64,000 nt of DNA from Microbacterium sp. SORGH_AS_0862 (GTDB taxonomy: Bacteria; Actinomycetota; Actinomycetes; Actinomycetales; Microbacteriaceae), in NCBI RefSeq assembly GCF_030818795.1, contig NZ_JAUTAY010000001.1, positions 1,612,001-1,676,000 on the forward strand, read 5' to 3'. Positions 1-8,027 of this stretch are shown here, piece after piece; positions within the stretch are counted from its first letter, which is position 1, and the number at the start of each line of letters is the position of its first letter. The notes beneath the pieces were generated by a model. It saw nothing but the letters and a program-made list of their open reading frames with translations, ran no database searches and was not told the origin of the DNA. The translations under genes were made by a program, and so were the position numbers.

Positions 1-410
1 ACGAAGAGACTGAACCCGTGGGCGCCGGCGCCGAGCGCGATGCGGCGTCCACGGATCGATTCGTCGGCGAACACCGGCCAGGCGGTCGTGCTGCCGAGGG
101 GCACGATGGTGCCGCGCTCGTAACCGGTTGCGGCCAGAGCGACATCGGCATCCGGCAGCTTCAGCTTGTTGACGCCCACGAGCTGGCGCAGTTTGGGCCA
201 GGCGATGGCCCGGTCGCCCGGAATCAGGGCGAAGAGGAAAGTGTCGTCACTGCGTTTGACGACGAGCGTCTTGACGATGTCGACAGGCGAGATCCCCAGC
301 AGGTCTGCCGCCTCGGGGAGGCTTCGTGCTTCGGGGCGCTCGCGTACCTCCACCGAAAGACCGAGGGCGGATGCGGCTTCCCGCACCCGCCTCGTCGGAT
401 CCTCGTTCAC
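1..410 (-). CDS. YbaK/EbsC-family aminoacyl-tRNA deacylase-like protein (3' end outside window)
   Basis: The reverse-strand reading frame starts at a GTG (410) and runs off the left edge, giving about 136 residues. It begins VNEDPTRRVREAASALGLS and continues with the family-typical stretches DIVKTLVVK, FLFALIPGD and GVNKLKLPDAD, with a Gly-rich end (ALGAGAHG). YbaK/EbsC proteins are small cytosolic hydrolases that remove mis-attached amino acids from tRNA, usually Cys-tRNA(Pro) or related substrates; the substrate here cannot be told. The GTG overlaps the TGA of the upstream gene (GTGA), so the two are probably co-transcribed and translationally coupled. The C-terminus is missing only because of the window edge. 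Confidence 0.8.
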   Translation of the reverse strand, partial: MNEDPTRRVREAASALGLSVEVRERPEARSLPEAADLLGISPVDIVKTLVVKRSDDTFLFALIPGDRAIAWPKLRQLVGVNKLKLPDADVALAATGYERGTIVPLGSTTAWPVFADESIRGRRIALGAGAHGFSLF

Positions 411-988
411 GCGTCGGGCGCGCTCAGCGGGTCGTCCGCGACCCACAACTCGTCGTCGGCCCGCAGCGTCTGCCAGGCGGCGTAGAGCACACCAGCCGCC
501 GCGGCGACACCGAAGATGAGCGCGATCACGCCTCCGGCACCGATACCCCGCTTCTTCGGGGACTCGACGGCGAGGCGCTTGGCCAGCTTCTTCGAGGCCT
601 GGGCGCCGTACTTGGCGGCCTTCTTCTTGTACGTGGCGGGGTCGAGGTCGATGCCGCGTCCGGCAGCGATGCGCGCGCGGGTGTCGCCCGCCGCATCCCA
701 CACCGAAAGGGCGCCGCCCACGAGCGCACCGGCGGCCGGAACGACCTTGTCGCTCAGCACGTGCTTCGAGATGTTGACACCGCGGTCCACGTACGGTGCC
801 GCGTAGCGGTCGTACCCTTCGCGCACCGCGGGCACCAGGTGCTCGCGGTTGTAGTTGCCGAGCTGGCGGCCGGCTTCGCGGGCGATGTCCGCCGCTTCGC
901 CGACGAGCACCTGCTGCGATTCCCACACCTTGTTGGCGTGGCCCTGGAGCTTCCGGAGCTCCTTCTTACGCTTGCGGCTGAGGCTCAT
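407..988 (-). CDS. Conserved actinobacterial membrane-associated protein, unknown function
   Basis: 193 residues. The N-terminus is strongly basic (SRKRKKELRKL), the middle is helical and rich in Lys/Ala, and a single membrane segment lies near the C-terminus (GVIALIFGVAAAAGVLYAAW) followed by a short acidic tail (DDELWVADDPL). The ATG at 988 follows a clear ribosome site (GGGGGA, about 5 nt away); longer reading upstream lacks support and would run into the divergent ppiA region. I recognise no catalytic domain. Its stop overlaps the start of the YbaK-like gene. Orthologues often sit next to the ppiA/rhomboid cluster in Microbacteriaceae, which is memory rather than anything shown here. Likely an inner-membrane protein with a cytosolic N-terminal domain. 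Confidence 0.75.
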   Translation of the reverse strand: MSLSRKRKKELRKLQGHANKVWESQQVLVGEAADIAREAGRQLGNYNREHLVPAVREGYDRYAAPYVDRGVNISKHVLSDKVVPAAGALVGGALSVWDAAGDTRARIAAGRGIDLDPATYKKKAAKYGAQASKKLAKRLAVESPKKRGIGAGGVIALIFGVAAAAGVLYAAWQTLRADDELWVADDPLSAPDA

Positions 989-1087
989 GCGAGATCCCCC
1001 TAATCCGTGGGTAGTCGTGAGCCCATCTTGCCAGAGTGATCCGCTGTGCGCGGCAGGGCTTGCAGCGAACTCTGAGACAATGACAAC

Positions 1088-1645
1088 ATGCCTCAGCACA
1101 CCGCCGTCGCCACCATTCACACCAACCACGGCGACATCGTCGTCAACCTGTTCGGGGACCACGCGCCCCGCACCGTGCAGAACTTCGTCGGCCTGGCCGA
1201 CGGCACCGGGGAGTGGACCGACCCGTCCACCGGTCAGCCCGGTTCCGGCCCCCTCTACAACGGGGTCATCTTCCACCGCATCATCCCCGGTTTCATGATC
1301 CAGGGCGGCGACCCGCTCGGTCAGGGCGTGGGCGGTCCCGGCTACACGTTCAACGACGAGATCAACCCGGAGCTCACCTTCCAGAAGCCTTACCTGCTGG
1401 CCATGGCCAACGCCGGTCAGCGCCGCAACGCCATCACGGGCGCCGTCGAGGGCACGAACGGGTCGCAGTTCTTCATCACGACCGATCCCACTCCGTGGCT
1501 CCAGGGCAAGCACTCGATCTTCGGCGAGGTCGCGGACGACGCATCGCGCCAGGTCGTCGACGCGATCGCTCAGGTTCCCACCGGCGCCGGCGACCGCCCG
1601 GTCGAGCCCGTCGTGATCGAGTCGATCGACATCGCGCAGGTCTGA
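1088..1645 (+). CDS. ppiA: Cyclophilin-type peptidyl-prolyl cis-trans isomerase
   Basis: 185 residues, a complete single-domain cytosolic cyclophilin without signal peptide. Core motifs are present in order: TNHGDIVVNLFGDHAPRTV, NGVIFHRIIPGFMIQGGDP (catalytic Arg in FHRII), NGSQFFI and the LDGKH-equivalent LQGKHSIFGEV. The enzyme accelerates Xaa-Pro isomerisation during protein folding. In mycobacteria and relatives ppiA occupies the same position just downstream of gyrA and upstream of the rhomboid/crgA genes, so context agrees. A GACAAT hexamer lies 6 nt before the ATG (1076-1081), compatible with a leaderless transcript. The rhomboid gene follows after 13 nt, so the two may share a transcript. 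Confidence 0.95.
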   Translation: MPQHTAVATIHTNHGDIVVNLFGDHAPRTVQNFVGLADGTGEWTDPSTGQPGSGPLYNGVIFHRIIPGFMIQGGDPLGQGVGGPGYTFNDEINPELTFQKPYLLAMANAGQRRNAITGAVEGTNGSQFFITTDPTPWLQGKHSIFGEVADDASRQVVDAIAQVPTGAGDRPVEPVVIESIDIAQV

Positions 1646-1658
1646 CCACCCGCATCCC

Positions 1659-2528
1659 GTGACGAGCGAGAGCTTCGCGAGTAACCGCGAGAACTTCTGC
1701 TACCGGCATCCCGACCGTCAGAGCTTCGTGCTCTGTCAACGGTGCCTGCGAACCATCTGCCCCGAGTGTCAGACGCAGGCACCGGTCGGGGTGATCTGTC
1801 CGGAGTGCATGGCCGAGCAGCGGCGTGCCGCCACGCCCGCGCAGAAGAAGGCGCAGCGACGATGGGGCCGGTCGGCCCCCGTGGCGCTCGCCGGGGGCGG
1901 CGGTCGGCCGATCGTGACGTACACGATCATCGCCCTGTGCGCCGCCGTCTTCGTCCTCTCGTTCGGACTCCCGCTCACCCAGTGGCTCGGCTTCAGCGCC
2001 TTCTATCTCTACCCCCAGTTCACGGGCGAGTTCCAGCCGTGGCGGCTGCTCACAGCGAGCCTCGTGCACTCCGGCTTCTGGCACGTCGGTCTGAACATGC
2101 TGACGCTGTGGATGATCGGACGCATCCTCGAGCCCGTGCTCGGCAGTGCCCGATTCCTCACGCTGTATCTGATCAGCGCGCTCGGCGGTTCCGTCCTCGT
2201 CGACCTCATCGCTCGCGACTCGTTCGTGGTGGGCGCATCGGGGGCGATCTTCGGGCTCTTCGGCGCCCTCATGGTCATCGCGCGCCGACTGGGCAACGAC
2301 ATCACCGGCATCATCATCGTGCTGGCGATCAACCTGGTTATCGGGTTCGTGCCCGGCTTCAACATCTCGTGGCAGGCGCACGTCGGTGGACTGGTCGCCG
2401 GCGCCGTCGTCGGGCTGATCTACGTCATGACGCGCGAGCGTCGACGGCGCGCACTGCAGATCGCGCTGTTGATCGGATGGTCGGCCATCCTCATCGCACT
2501 GCTGGCCCTGGCGCCCGCGATCTGGTGA
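1659..2528 (+). CDS. Rhomboid-family intramembrane serine protease with N-terminal zinc-binding domain
   Basis: 289 residues from a GTG start. Residues 1-50 form a B-box-like zinc module (C14, H17, C26, C29, C34, C37, C47, C50). Residues 85-285 hold the membrane helices of the rhomboid fold. The catalytic dyad is visible: Ser194 in GASGAIFG and His241 in WQAHVGG; the HVGLNM stretch (about 142-147) is the conserved His/Asn region of helix 2. Rhomboids cut transmembrane substrates within the membrane; the substrate is unknown. The GTG is preferred because it sits 13 nt after ppiA and leaves the zinc module intact. Its end faces the convergent crgA gene. Confidence 0.9.
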   Translation: MTSESFASNRENFCYRHPDRQSFVLCQRCLRTICPECQTQAPVGVICPECMAEQRRAATPAQKKAQRRWGRSAPVALAGGGGRPIVTYTIIALCAAVFVLSFGLPLTQWLGFSAFYLYPQFTGEFQPWRLLTASLVHSGFWHVGLNMLTLWMIGRILEPVLGSARFLTLYLISALGGSVLVDLIARDSFVVGASGAIFGLFGALMVIARRLGNDITGIIIVLAINLVIGFVPGFNISWQAHVGGLVAGAVVGLIYVMTRERRRRALQIALLIGWSAILIALLALAPAIW

Positions 2529-2540
2529 TGAGCGGGAGAG

Positions 2541-2549
2541 TTATCCACA
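2541..2549 (+). promoter_or_regulatory. Isolated perfect DnaA box
   Basis: TTATCCACA, an exact match to the DnaA 9-mer, lies between the convergent rhomboid and crgA genes. An imperfect CACGTG-centred inverted repeat follows at 2554-2571. The neighbouring genes are origin-proximal in actinobacteria, so this may titrate DnaA rather than start replication. No cluster of boxes is visible, so this is not oriC. Confidence 0.5.
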
Positions 2550-2605
2550 GATCCATCCACACGTGGGGATGAATCACACGGATGTAATTCTTCGGCGCTG
2601 AGCCG

Positions 2606-2842
2606 TCAGCGCCACCGAGTGGTCATGAGGAAGCCGACGAAGGCGATCCCGAACCCGATGACGAGGTTCCAGGCCTCGATGCCCGGAATGGGGAACTGCA
2701 TCCCGCTGAGGTAGAAGACCAGAACCCACACGAGTCCCACGAGCATGAGACCGATCATGATGGGCTTGAACCACACGGGGTTGGGAGCGGGCTCACCGGC
2801 GCCAGCGGGGGTGAGGTCCTCGTCGTTGTCGGAGCGTGCCAT
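2606..2842 (-). CDS. crgA: Cell division protein CrgA
   Basis: 78 residues. A short acidic N-terminus (ARSDNDEDL) precedes two membrane helices (about 28-47, KPIMIGLMLVGLVWVLVFYL, and about 57-74, NLVIGFGIAFVGFLMTTRW) with the conserved NPVWFKPIM entry and the IPGIEAWN loop. CrgA is a small divisome membrane protein that interacts with FtsZ, FtsI and related proteins and helps coordinate septal wall synthesis in actinobacteria. The ATG at 2842 is chosen because a TAGAAT hexamer lies exactly 6 nt upstream, which fits leaderless transcription; a GTG two codons earlier is the alternative. Divergent from the sortase gene, as in related genomes. Confidence 0.92.
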   Translation of the reverse strand: MARSDNDEDLTPAGAGEPAPNPVWFKPIMIGLMLVGLVWVLVFYLSGMQFPIPGIEAWNLVIGFGIAFVGFLMTTRWR

Positions 2843-2848
2843 GTGCAC

Positions 2849-2891
2849 ATTCTAGGGGGCAGGCTTTTGCGTCACCTGCGACGGTTAGACT
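2849..2891. promoter_or_regulatory. Divergent leaderless promoters of crgA and the sortase gene
   Basis: On the minus strand TAGAAT (2849-2854) stands 6 nt before the crgA ATG. On the plus strand TAGACT (2886-2891) stands 6 nt before the sortase GTG at 2898. Neither start has a Shine-Dalgarno sequence. The two hexamers are about 31 bp apart, so the -35 regions overlap. Promoter assignment is by motif and spacing only. Confidence 0.6.
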
Positions 2892-2897
2892 CCCCTT

Positions 2898-3692
2898 GTG
2901 ACCGACACCCCGCCCGCCGCCACGCGGCGTTCACGCCGGAGCGCCGCCACGCCTCCGCGCCGGCGGATCAGTGTGCTCGGGATCATCGGAGAGACCTTCA
3001 TCACCGTCGGTGTGCTGGCCTTCCTCTACGTCGGATGGCAGCTGTGGATCGGCGACTGGATCCAGGGACAGCAGAACAACGCTGCGGGTCAGGCGATCGC
3101 CGAGCAATGGGCGCAGAACTACGATTCGTCGTCCGCACCGTCTCCATCGGCCAGCGAATCGAGTGCCCCCGAGGTGAGCACGGCCGAGCCGATCGTCCCC
3201 CCGAACGCCGCCAGCGGTGAAGTCTTCGGCATCATGCATATCCCGCGCTTCGGACCCGACTACGCCGTCCAGATCGCGGGCGGGACCGGCCGCTCGGAGA
3301 GCCTTGATCTCGGCGCGATCGGCCACTACTCCAGCACGCAGATGCCGGGTGCCGTCGGCAACTTCGCCGTCGCCGCCCACCGCGGCAGCCACGGCGCTCC
3401 GTTCATGAATCTGCCTGACCTGCATGTCGGCGACGCCGTCGTGATCCAGACGCAGGACGGCTGGTACACCTACCGCTACCGCAGCATGGAGTACGTGACC
3501 CCTGATTCCGTCGACGTGCTGCTGCCCGTGCCGCGGGGACAGGGCATCGAGGCGAACGGACGATATCTGACGATGACGACCTGCAGCCCGCGCTACGGGT
3601 TCTCGGAGCGTCTCGTGGCGTACGCCGTCTTCGAGTCCTTCACTCCCGGAGCAGAGGGCGCGCCGGCATCCCTGAGCGAGGCGGTGACCTGA
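2898..3692 (+). CDS. Class E sortase (LAxTG-type transpeptidase)
   Basis: 264 residues. A basic N-terminus is followed by one membrane anchor (about 25-48, SVLGIIGETFITVGVLAFLY), a Ser/Pro-rich linker (about 75-105) and the sortase domain. The catalytic triad is visible: His161 (AAHRG), Cys229 (TMTTCSPRYG) and Arg238 (SERLVAY). Class E sortases of actinobacteria cut at LAxTG and join surface proteins to the cell wall. This window encodes one LAITG-tailed protein (43883-44482) and one LPVTG-tailed sigma fusion (40295-41725), so possible substrates are at hand. The gene has a leaderless-type promoter. A small membrane protein gene overlaps its stop codon. Confidence 0.93.
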   Translation: MTDTPPAATRRSRRSAATPPRRRISVLGIIGETFITVGVLAFLYVGWQLWIGDWIQGQQNNAAGQAIAEQWAQNYDSSSAPSPSASESSAPEVSTAEPIVPPNAASGEVFGIMHIPRFGPDYAVQIAGGTGRSESLDLGAIGHYSSTQMPGAVGNFAVAAHRGSHGAPFMNLPDLHVGDAVVIQTQDGWYTYRYRSMEYVTPDSVDVLLPVPRGQGIEANGRYLTMTTCSPRYGFSERLVAYAVFESFTPGAEGAPASLSEAVT

Positions 3693-3847
3693 TGTACGCG
3701 GCGTTCTGGCGCATCCTTCCCGGCCCCTGGTGGCTGCGACTGCTCATCGTCCTGGTGATCGCGGCGGCCGTCCTCTATGGGCTCTTCTGGTACGTCTTCC
3801 CGTGGATCTCGTCGATCGTCGACCCGCAGGAGTCGACTGTCCAGTGA
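3692..3847 (+). CDS. Small single-pass membrane protein of the sortase operon
   Basis: 51 residues, MYAAFWRILPGPWWLRLL at the start, then one hydrophobic helix (about 15-39) and a short polar tail (VDPQESTVQ). The ATG shares one base with the sortase stop (TGATG), and its TGA overlaps the GTG of the next gene, so three genes are translationally linked. Function unknown; small proteins of this sort are commonly found in the crgA/sortase/glutamine-amidotransferase neighbourhood of Microbacteriaceae. It may be a sortase accessory, which is inference from position only. Confidence 0.75.
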   Translation: MYAAFWRILPGPWWLRLLIVLVIAAAVLYGLFWYVFPWISSIVDPQESTVQ

Positions 3848-4503
3848 CGACAGCACGCGTGCTGGTCGTCGACAACCACGACAGTTTCGTTCACACGCTC
3901 GTGGGGTACCTCCGCGAGCTGGGGGCCGACACGGTCATGCGCGAAGCGGACGAGATCGACGCGGACGCGGCGACGGCCGCTCTCACGGGCTTCGACGGTG
4001 TCCTCGTCTCACCCGGACCCGGCACACCCGAGCGCGCCGGATCCTCGCTCGCGGTGGTCGCGGCCGCCGCCGCAACCGGAACGCCGCTGCTGGGCGTCTG
4101 TCTCGGACACCAGGCGCTGGCTGTGGCGTTCGGAGCCCGCGTCGCGCAGGCACCCGAGCTCATGCACGGGATGACGTCGCCGATCGTCCACGACGGGACA
4201 GGCATCCTCCGAGGTCTGCCTTCTCCCTTCTCAGCCGCTCGATACCACTCCCTCGCCGTGACCGCCGAGACGATCCCGGACGTGCTTCGCGTCACCGCCC
4301 GTACCCCGGAGGGCACGGTGATGGCGCTCGAGCACCGGGATCTGCCGCTCAGCGGGGTGCAGTTCCATCCGGAGAGCGTCCTGACCGAGCACGGCTACCG
4401 GATGCTCGCCACCTGGCTGGCCGGGATCGGCGCGGAGGATGCGCCGGCGCGCGCGCGGACGCTCACGCCCCATCGCGGGGCGAGCGCTCAGCCTGCGCAG
4501 TAG
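3844..4503 (+). CDS. Anthranilate / aminodeoxychorismate synthase glutamine amidotransferase subunit (TrpG/PabA)
   Basis: 219 residues, GTG start overlapping the upstream TGA. Class I glutamine amidotransferase: VVDNHDSFVHTL at the N-terminus, SPGPGTPE oxyanion region, nucleophile Cys86 in GVCLGHQ, and His175/Glu177 in FHPES. It releases ammonia from glutamine for chorismate amination, for either folate (PabA) or tryptophan (TrpG) synthesis. No trp or pab partner gene is nearby, so the pathway cannot be assigned; a dual-use subunit is likely at this conserved locus. The last 16 bases overlap tail-to-tail with pknB. Confidence 0.9.
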   Translation: MTTARVLVVDNHDSFVHTLVGYLRELGADTVMREADEIDADAATAALTGFDGVLVSPGPGTPERAGSSLAVVAAAAATGTPLLGVCLGHQALAVAFGARVAQAPELMHGMTSPIVHDGTGILRGLPSPFSAARYHSLAVTAETIPDVLRVTARTPEGTVMALEHRDLPLSGVQFHPESVLTEHGYRMLATWLAGIGAEDAPARARTLTPHRGASAQPAQ

Positions 4504-6197
4504 GTGAGCGTGATCTCCGAGCGGATCGGGACTTCCCCCGGCGCGAGCGACATCACGCGGACGGTCGGGGTCGTGCCCGTCGCCTTGCATCCGGGATCGG
4601 CGCTCGGCACGACGGTCAGGCCCAGCGCCTCGAGGTCCCGTGTCGCGGCCTCGATCGTGTAACCCGTCACGTCGTTGAGGACGACGCGACCGCTCGCGAC
4701 GCGCAGGTTGACGGTCGTTCCGACCGGGATCTCCGCCCCCGCAGCCACGTCGCCGGACGCGGTGCTCGCGCTGAGCACTTCGCCGGCGGGCGCCTTCGCG
4801 TCGTTCACCGGCGTGATCGTCCCGACGGCGAGGCCCGCTGCGGTGAGCGCTTGGCGGGCGTCGGTCTCGTTGAGACCCACGATCGTCGGAGCGGCGACGC
4901 TCTCCTTGCCTGTCGAGACGTAGAGCTTGATGGTCTGACCGACCTGCACGGAGTCGCCCGCCGCGGGTTCGCTGCGCACGACGCTGCCCTCGGCGATCCG
5001 ATCGTCGGCCACCGGAACACGATCCGACAGGAGGTCCTGCTCCTCGAGGACGTCGACGGCCTGGTCGTACGTCATCGTCGTGAGATCGGGCACGATGCGC
5101 GCACTGTCGGGCACCGCATCGCCGGGACGAATGGTCACCACCCAGAACAGCACCGACACCAGGAGCACCGCGAGCACGGCGACGCCGGACCAGATCCAGG
5201 CGACCGGGGGACCTGCTTGGGTCCGGCGCATCGTGGTGTCGGTCGACAGCTGCCGCAGCGACCGCGCGGTCTCTGCCGCCTGGCGGGGATTCGCCCCGTA
5301 CAGCTCGCTCGTAAGCGCGCCGAGCTGTCGCTTGCTGGGTGCCTTGCCGCCCACGGCCTCTGAAAGCGCGGCGCGGAACGAGGCCGCATCCTGGAATCGC
5401 TGGAAGGGATCCTTCGCGAGGGCGCGCATGACGAGAGCGTCGAGACCGCGGGGGATGCTCTCGGTGTGCTCGCTGGGGGGAACCGGCGTCTCGCTGACGT
5501 GCTGGTAGGCGACCGCGACAGGGGTCTCGCCCCGGAAGGGAGGCCGCCCGGTCAGCAGTTCATACAGGACGACACCCGTCGAGTACAGGTCCGCGCGCGC
5601 ATCCACCGGCTCGCCCTTGGCCTGCTCGGGGGAGAAGTAGGCGGCCGTGCCGATGATGGCGGTCGTCTCGGCGACCGTCGACGAGGAGTCGGAGACCGCC
5701 CGCGCGATGCCGAAGTCCATCACCTTCACCTGGCCCGCGGCCGTGACCATGACGTTGCCCGGCTTGATGTCGCGGTGCACGACGCCCGCGCGATGCGAGT
5801 ACTCGAGGGCCTCGAGGATGCCGTCGACGTAGCGCACGGCATCGGTGACGGGCACGTCGCCTGAGGCGATGATGTCCTTGAGGAGCTCCCCGTTGACGAG
5901 TTCCATGACGATGAACGGAACGGGGTGGACGACGCCGTCGGGAGTCGTCTCGGTGTCCTCGCCGGCGTCGAAGACCCGGACGATGGTCGGGTGCGACATC
6001 CGGGAGGCGGCCTGCGCCTCCAGGCGGAAGCGGGTACGGAAGGCGGCGTCGTCAGCGAGCTCGCGGCGCAGGATCTTGAGCGCGACCTCGCGATCGAGGG
6101 TCAGGTCGTAGCCTCGGTACACACTCGCCATGCCCCCGCGACCGATGAGTTCATCGATGCGATAGCGACCGGCGAGCACGCGTGGATCATCTGACAC
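4488..6197 (-). CDS. pknB: Ser/Thr protein kinase PknB with extracellular PASTA repeats
   Basis: 569 residues from a GTG with AGGGAG upstream. Kinase domain about 11-275: glycine loop GRGGMASV, ATP-binding Lys41, Glu60, catalytic HRDIKPGN (Asp143), DFG 161-163, activation-loop Thr178/Thr179. A juxtamembrane linker leads to one membrane helix (about 334-354). Outside the membrane three PASTA-like units follow (starting near VPDLTTMTYDQAVDVL, TIVGLNETDARQAL and LNDVTGYTIEAATRDL). The third carries two Cys (GCKATG and TYCAG) that could form a disulfide. PknB senses muropeptides or lipid II and phosphorylates division and wall-synthesis proteins. Last gene of the fhaA-to-pknB operon; 78 nt separate it from pknA. 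Mycobacterial PknB has four PASTA units. Confidence 0.96.
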   Translation of the reverse strand: MSDDPRVLAGRYRIDELIGRGGMASVYRGYDLTLDREVALKILRRELADDAAFRTRFRLEAQAASRMSHPTIVRVFDAGEDTETTPDGVVHPVPFIVMELVNGELLKDIIASGDVPVTDAVRYVDGILEALEYSHRAGVVHRDIKPGNVMVTAAGQVKVMDFGIARAVSDSSSTVAETTAIIGTAAYFSPEQAKGEPVDARADLYSTGVVLYELLTGRPPFRGETPVAVAYQHVSETPVPPSEHTESIPRGLDALVMRALAKDPFQRFQDAASFRAALSEAVGGKAPSKRQLGALTSELYGANPRQAAETARSLRQLSTDTTMRRTQAGPPVAWIWSGVAVLAVLLVSVLFWVVTIRPGDAVPDSARIVPDLTTMTYDQAVDVLEEQDLLSDRVPVADDRIAEGSVVRSEPAAGDSVQVGQTIKLYVSTGKESVAAPTIVGLNETDARQALTAAGLAVGTITPVNDAKAPAGEVLSASTASGDVAAGAEIPVGTTVNLRVASGRVVLNDVTGYTIEAATRDLEALGLTVVPSADPGCKATGTTPTVRVMSLAPGEVPIRSEITLTYCAG

Positions 6198-6275
6198 GGC
6201 GACTCCCTGGGTGCAACAGATGAAAGCCTAACCGACCCGCCCTGGCAGAATCCGGGGCGAGTCGGCGGCTCGCGC

Positions 6276-8027
6276 TCAGTTCGCGCCCAGGAGCGGGTTT
6301 GGGGTGGCCGACGGCGACGGCGACGGCGCCGGCGCCTGCACGTTCGCCTGGGCCGGCGGCGACGTCTCGGAGTTCCGCGTCGTACCGTCGCCCGATCCGG
6401 AGCAGGTGACGGTGTAGCTGACGATGAGCACCTGTCCCGTGTTCGTCCCGACCTCGAGCGGGATCGGACGCTGGTTGGGGCCCGCCGCGGCGGTGGACTG
6501 ACCGGTCGAGGTGAAGATGCCGTTGACCGCGGTGAAGTTGTAGCTGACCACGGATCCCGTGCCCGACGGGCAGGTGAAGCCGTCCCAGTTGATCTGCACC
6601 GTGGAGCCGGCGGCAACGGTGCCGGCCTTCGCACCGTTGACCTCGATGCGGGGTTCGGCGGGCGCTCCGATCGGAGTCTGGTCGGCGTAGACGGTCAGGG
6701 TGAGCTGCGAACCCTCGGGCGCGTTGCCGGTCGGGCTCACGCTGTAGACCACGCCCACCTGCTCGGGGCTCGGGGCGGGGTTGCCGGGGGTGCAGGAGGC
6801 CAGGAGTCCGGCCTGCTGCGCGATCCCGGTCGCCGCGTCGCAGGTCTTGCCCACCAGCTCGAGCGCGGCGACATCCACCGTCGTCGTGGTCGGGGCGGGA
6901 GTGGATGACGGGCTGGAGGCGGTCGAGCGCGTGTTCGTGCCGGTCGGTCCGGGATCCGAGCTCTGGTTGCCGAAGATCGCCCACAGGGTTCCGCCCAGCA
7001 CGATCAACAGCAGGACGATGAGGGCGACGAGCGGCCACGTCCAGGGACTGCGCTTGCGTCCGGCCGGCTCGGCCACGGGCGTCGCCGCGGTCGAGGCGCT
7101 GAGCAGTTGCGTCGCGGCCTGCGTCTCCCCGACGCCCAGGAGCTGCGTCGCATCGTCCGCGCCCACGGCGCCGCCGATGGCAGGCACCGCCACCGTCGCG
7201 GCCGTCACGTCGCCGCGGCGCAGCGCGCTGGCGGCACGGGCGACGGCTGCGGCGGATGCCGGACGCTCCTCGGGCTTCTTGGCGATCATCGCCATGACGA
7301 GGTTCTGCACGGGAACCGCCACGGTGGGCGGCAGCGGCGGCGGCTGCTCGTTGATCTGCGCCATGGCGATCGCCACCTGCGACTCGCCCGTGAACGGGCG
7401 CTTGCCCGCGAGGCACTCGTACGCGACGATGCCGAGCGAGTAGATGTCGGTCGCAGGGGATGCGGGGTGACCCGACGCCTGCTCGGGCGAGAGGTACTGC
7501 ACCGTGCCCATGACCTGACCGGTCGCCGTCAGCGGTACCTGATCGGCGATCCGCGCGATCCCGAAATCGGTGATCTTGACGCGGCCGTCGGGCGTGATGA
7601 GGAGGTTGCCCGGCTTGATGTCGCGGTGCACGAGGCCGGCGGCGTGCGCGGCCTGCAGTGCGGATGCGGTCTGCGCCACGATGTCGAGCGTCTTGTCGGT
7701 GGACAGCGACCCCTCCCGCTCGAGGATCGTGGAGAGGGCCTCGCCGGGGACGAGCTCCATGACGAGGAACGCGGATCCGTTCTCCTCGCCGTAGTCGAAG
7801 ACGCTGGCGATCCCCTCGTGGTTCACGAGTGCTGCGTGACGCGCCTCCGCGCGGAACCGCTCGAGGAACCCGGGGTCCCCCATGTACTCGTCCTTGAGGA
7901 TCTTGATCGCCACCGTGCGCCCGATGACGTGGTCAGTGGCTTCCCAGACCTCGCCCATACCGCCGATGGCGATGCGCGAATCCAGCTCGTAACGCCCACC
8001 GAACGTCGCTCCCTGTGTCGGCCTCAT
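6276..8027 (-). CDS. pknA: Ser/Thr protein kinase PknA-like, with extended extracellular region
   Basis: 583 residues. Kinase domain about 12-275: IAIGGMGEVW loop, Lys42, HRDIKPGN (Asp136), DFG (Asp154). A linker rich in Thr/Ala follows (two ATQLL copies), then basic residues and one membrane helix (PWTWPLVALIVLLLIVLGG). The extracellular part has one PASTA-like unit (ELVGKTCDAATGIAQQAGL) with a Cys pair, then an Ig-like beta region, and a Pro/Ser tail. Mycobacterial PknA lacks such a sensor domain, so the extracellular region is a lineage feature. The ATG overlaps the pbpA stop (ATGA). PknA acts with PknB on growth and division proteins. Confidence 0.94.
   Translation of the reverse strand: MRPTQGATFGGRYELDSRIAIGGMGEVWEATDHVIGRTVAIKILKDEYMGDPGFLERFRAEARHAALVNHEGIASVFDYGEENGSAFLVMELVPGEALSTILEREGSLSTDKTLDIVAQTASALQAAHAAGLVHRDIKPGNLLITPDGRVKITDFGIARIADQVPLTATGQVMGTVQYLSPEQASGHPASPATDIYSLGIVAYECLAGKRPFTGESQVAIAMAQINEQPPPLPPTVAVPVQNLVMAMIAKKPEERPASAAAVARAASALRRGDVTAATVAVPAIGGAVGADDATQLLGVGETQAATQLLSASTAATPVAEPAGRKRSPWTWPLVALIVLLLIVLGGTLWAIFGNQSSDPGPTGTNTRSTASSPSSTPAPTTTTVDVAALELVGKTCDAATGIAQQAGLLASCTPGNPAPSPEQVGVVYSVSPTGNAPEGSQLTLTVYADQTPIGAPAEPRIEVNGAKAGTVAAGSTVQINWDGFTCPSGTGSVVSYNFTAVNGIFTSTGQSTAAAGPNQRPIPLEVGTNTGQVLIVSYTVTCSGSGDGTTRNSETSPPAQANVQAPAPSPSPSATPNPLLGAN

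Noticed and set aside
989..1513. Upstream extension of the 193-residue membrane protein frame (minus strand)
   Set aside because: It is antisense to ppiA, and a good ribosome site supports the ATG at 988.
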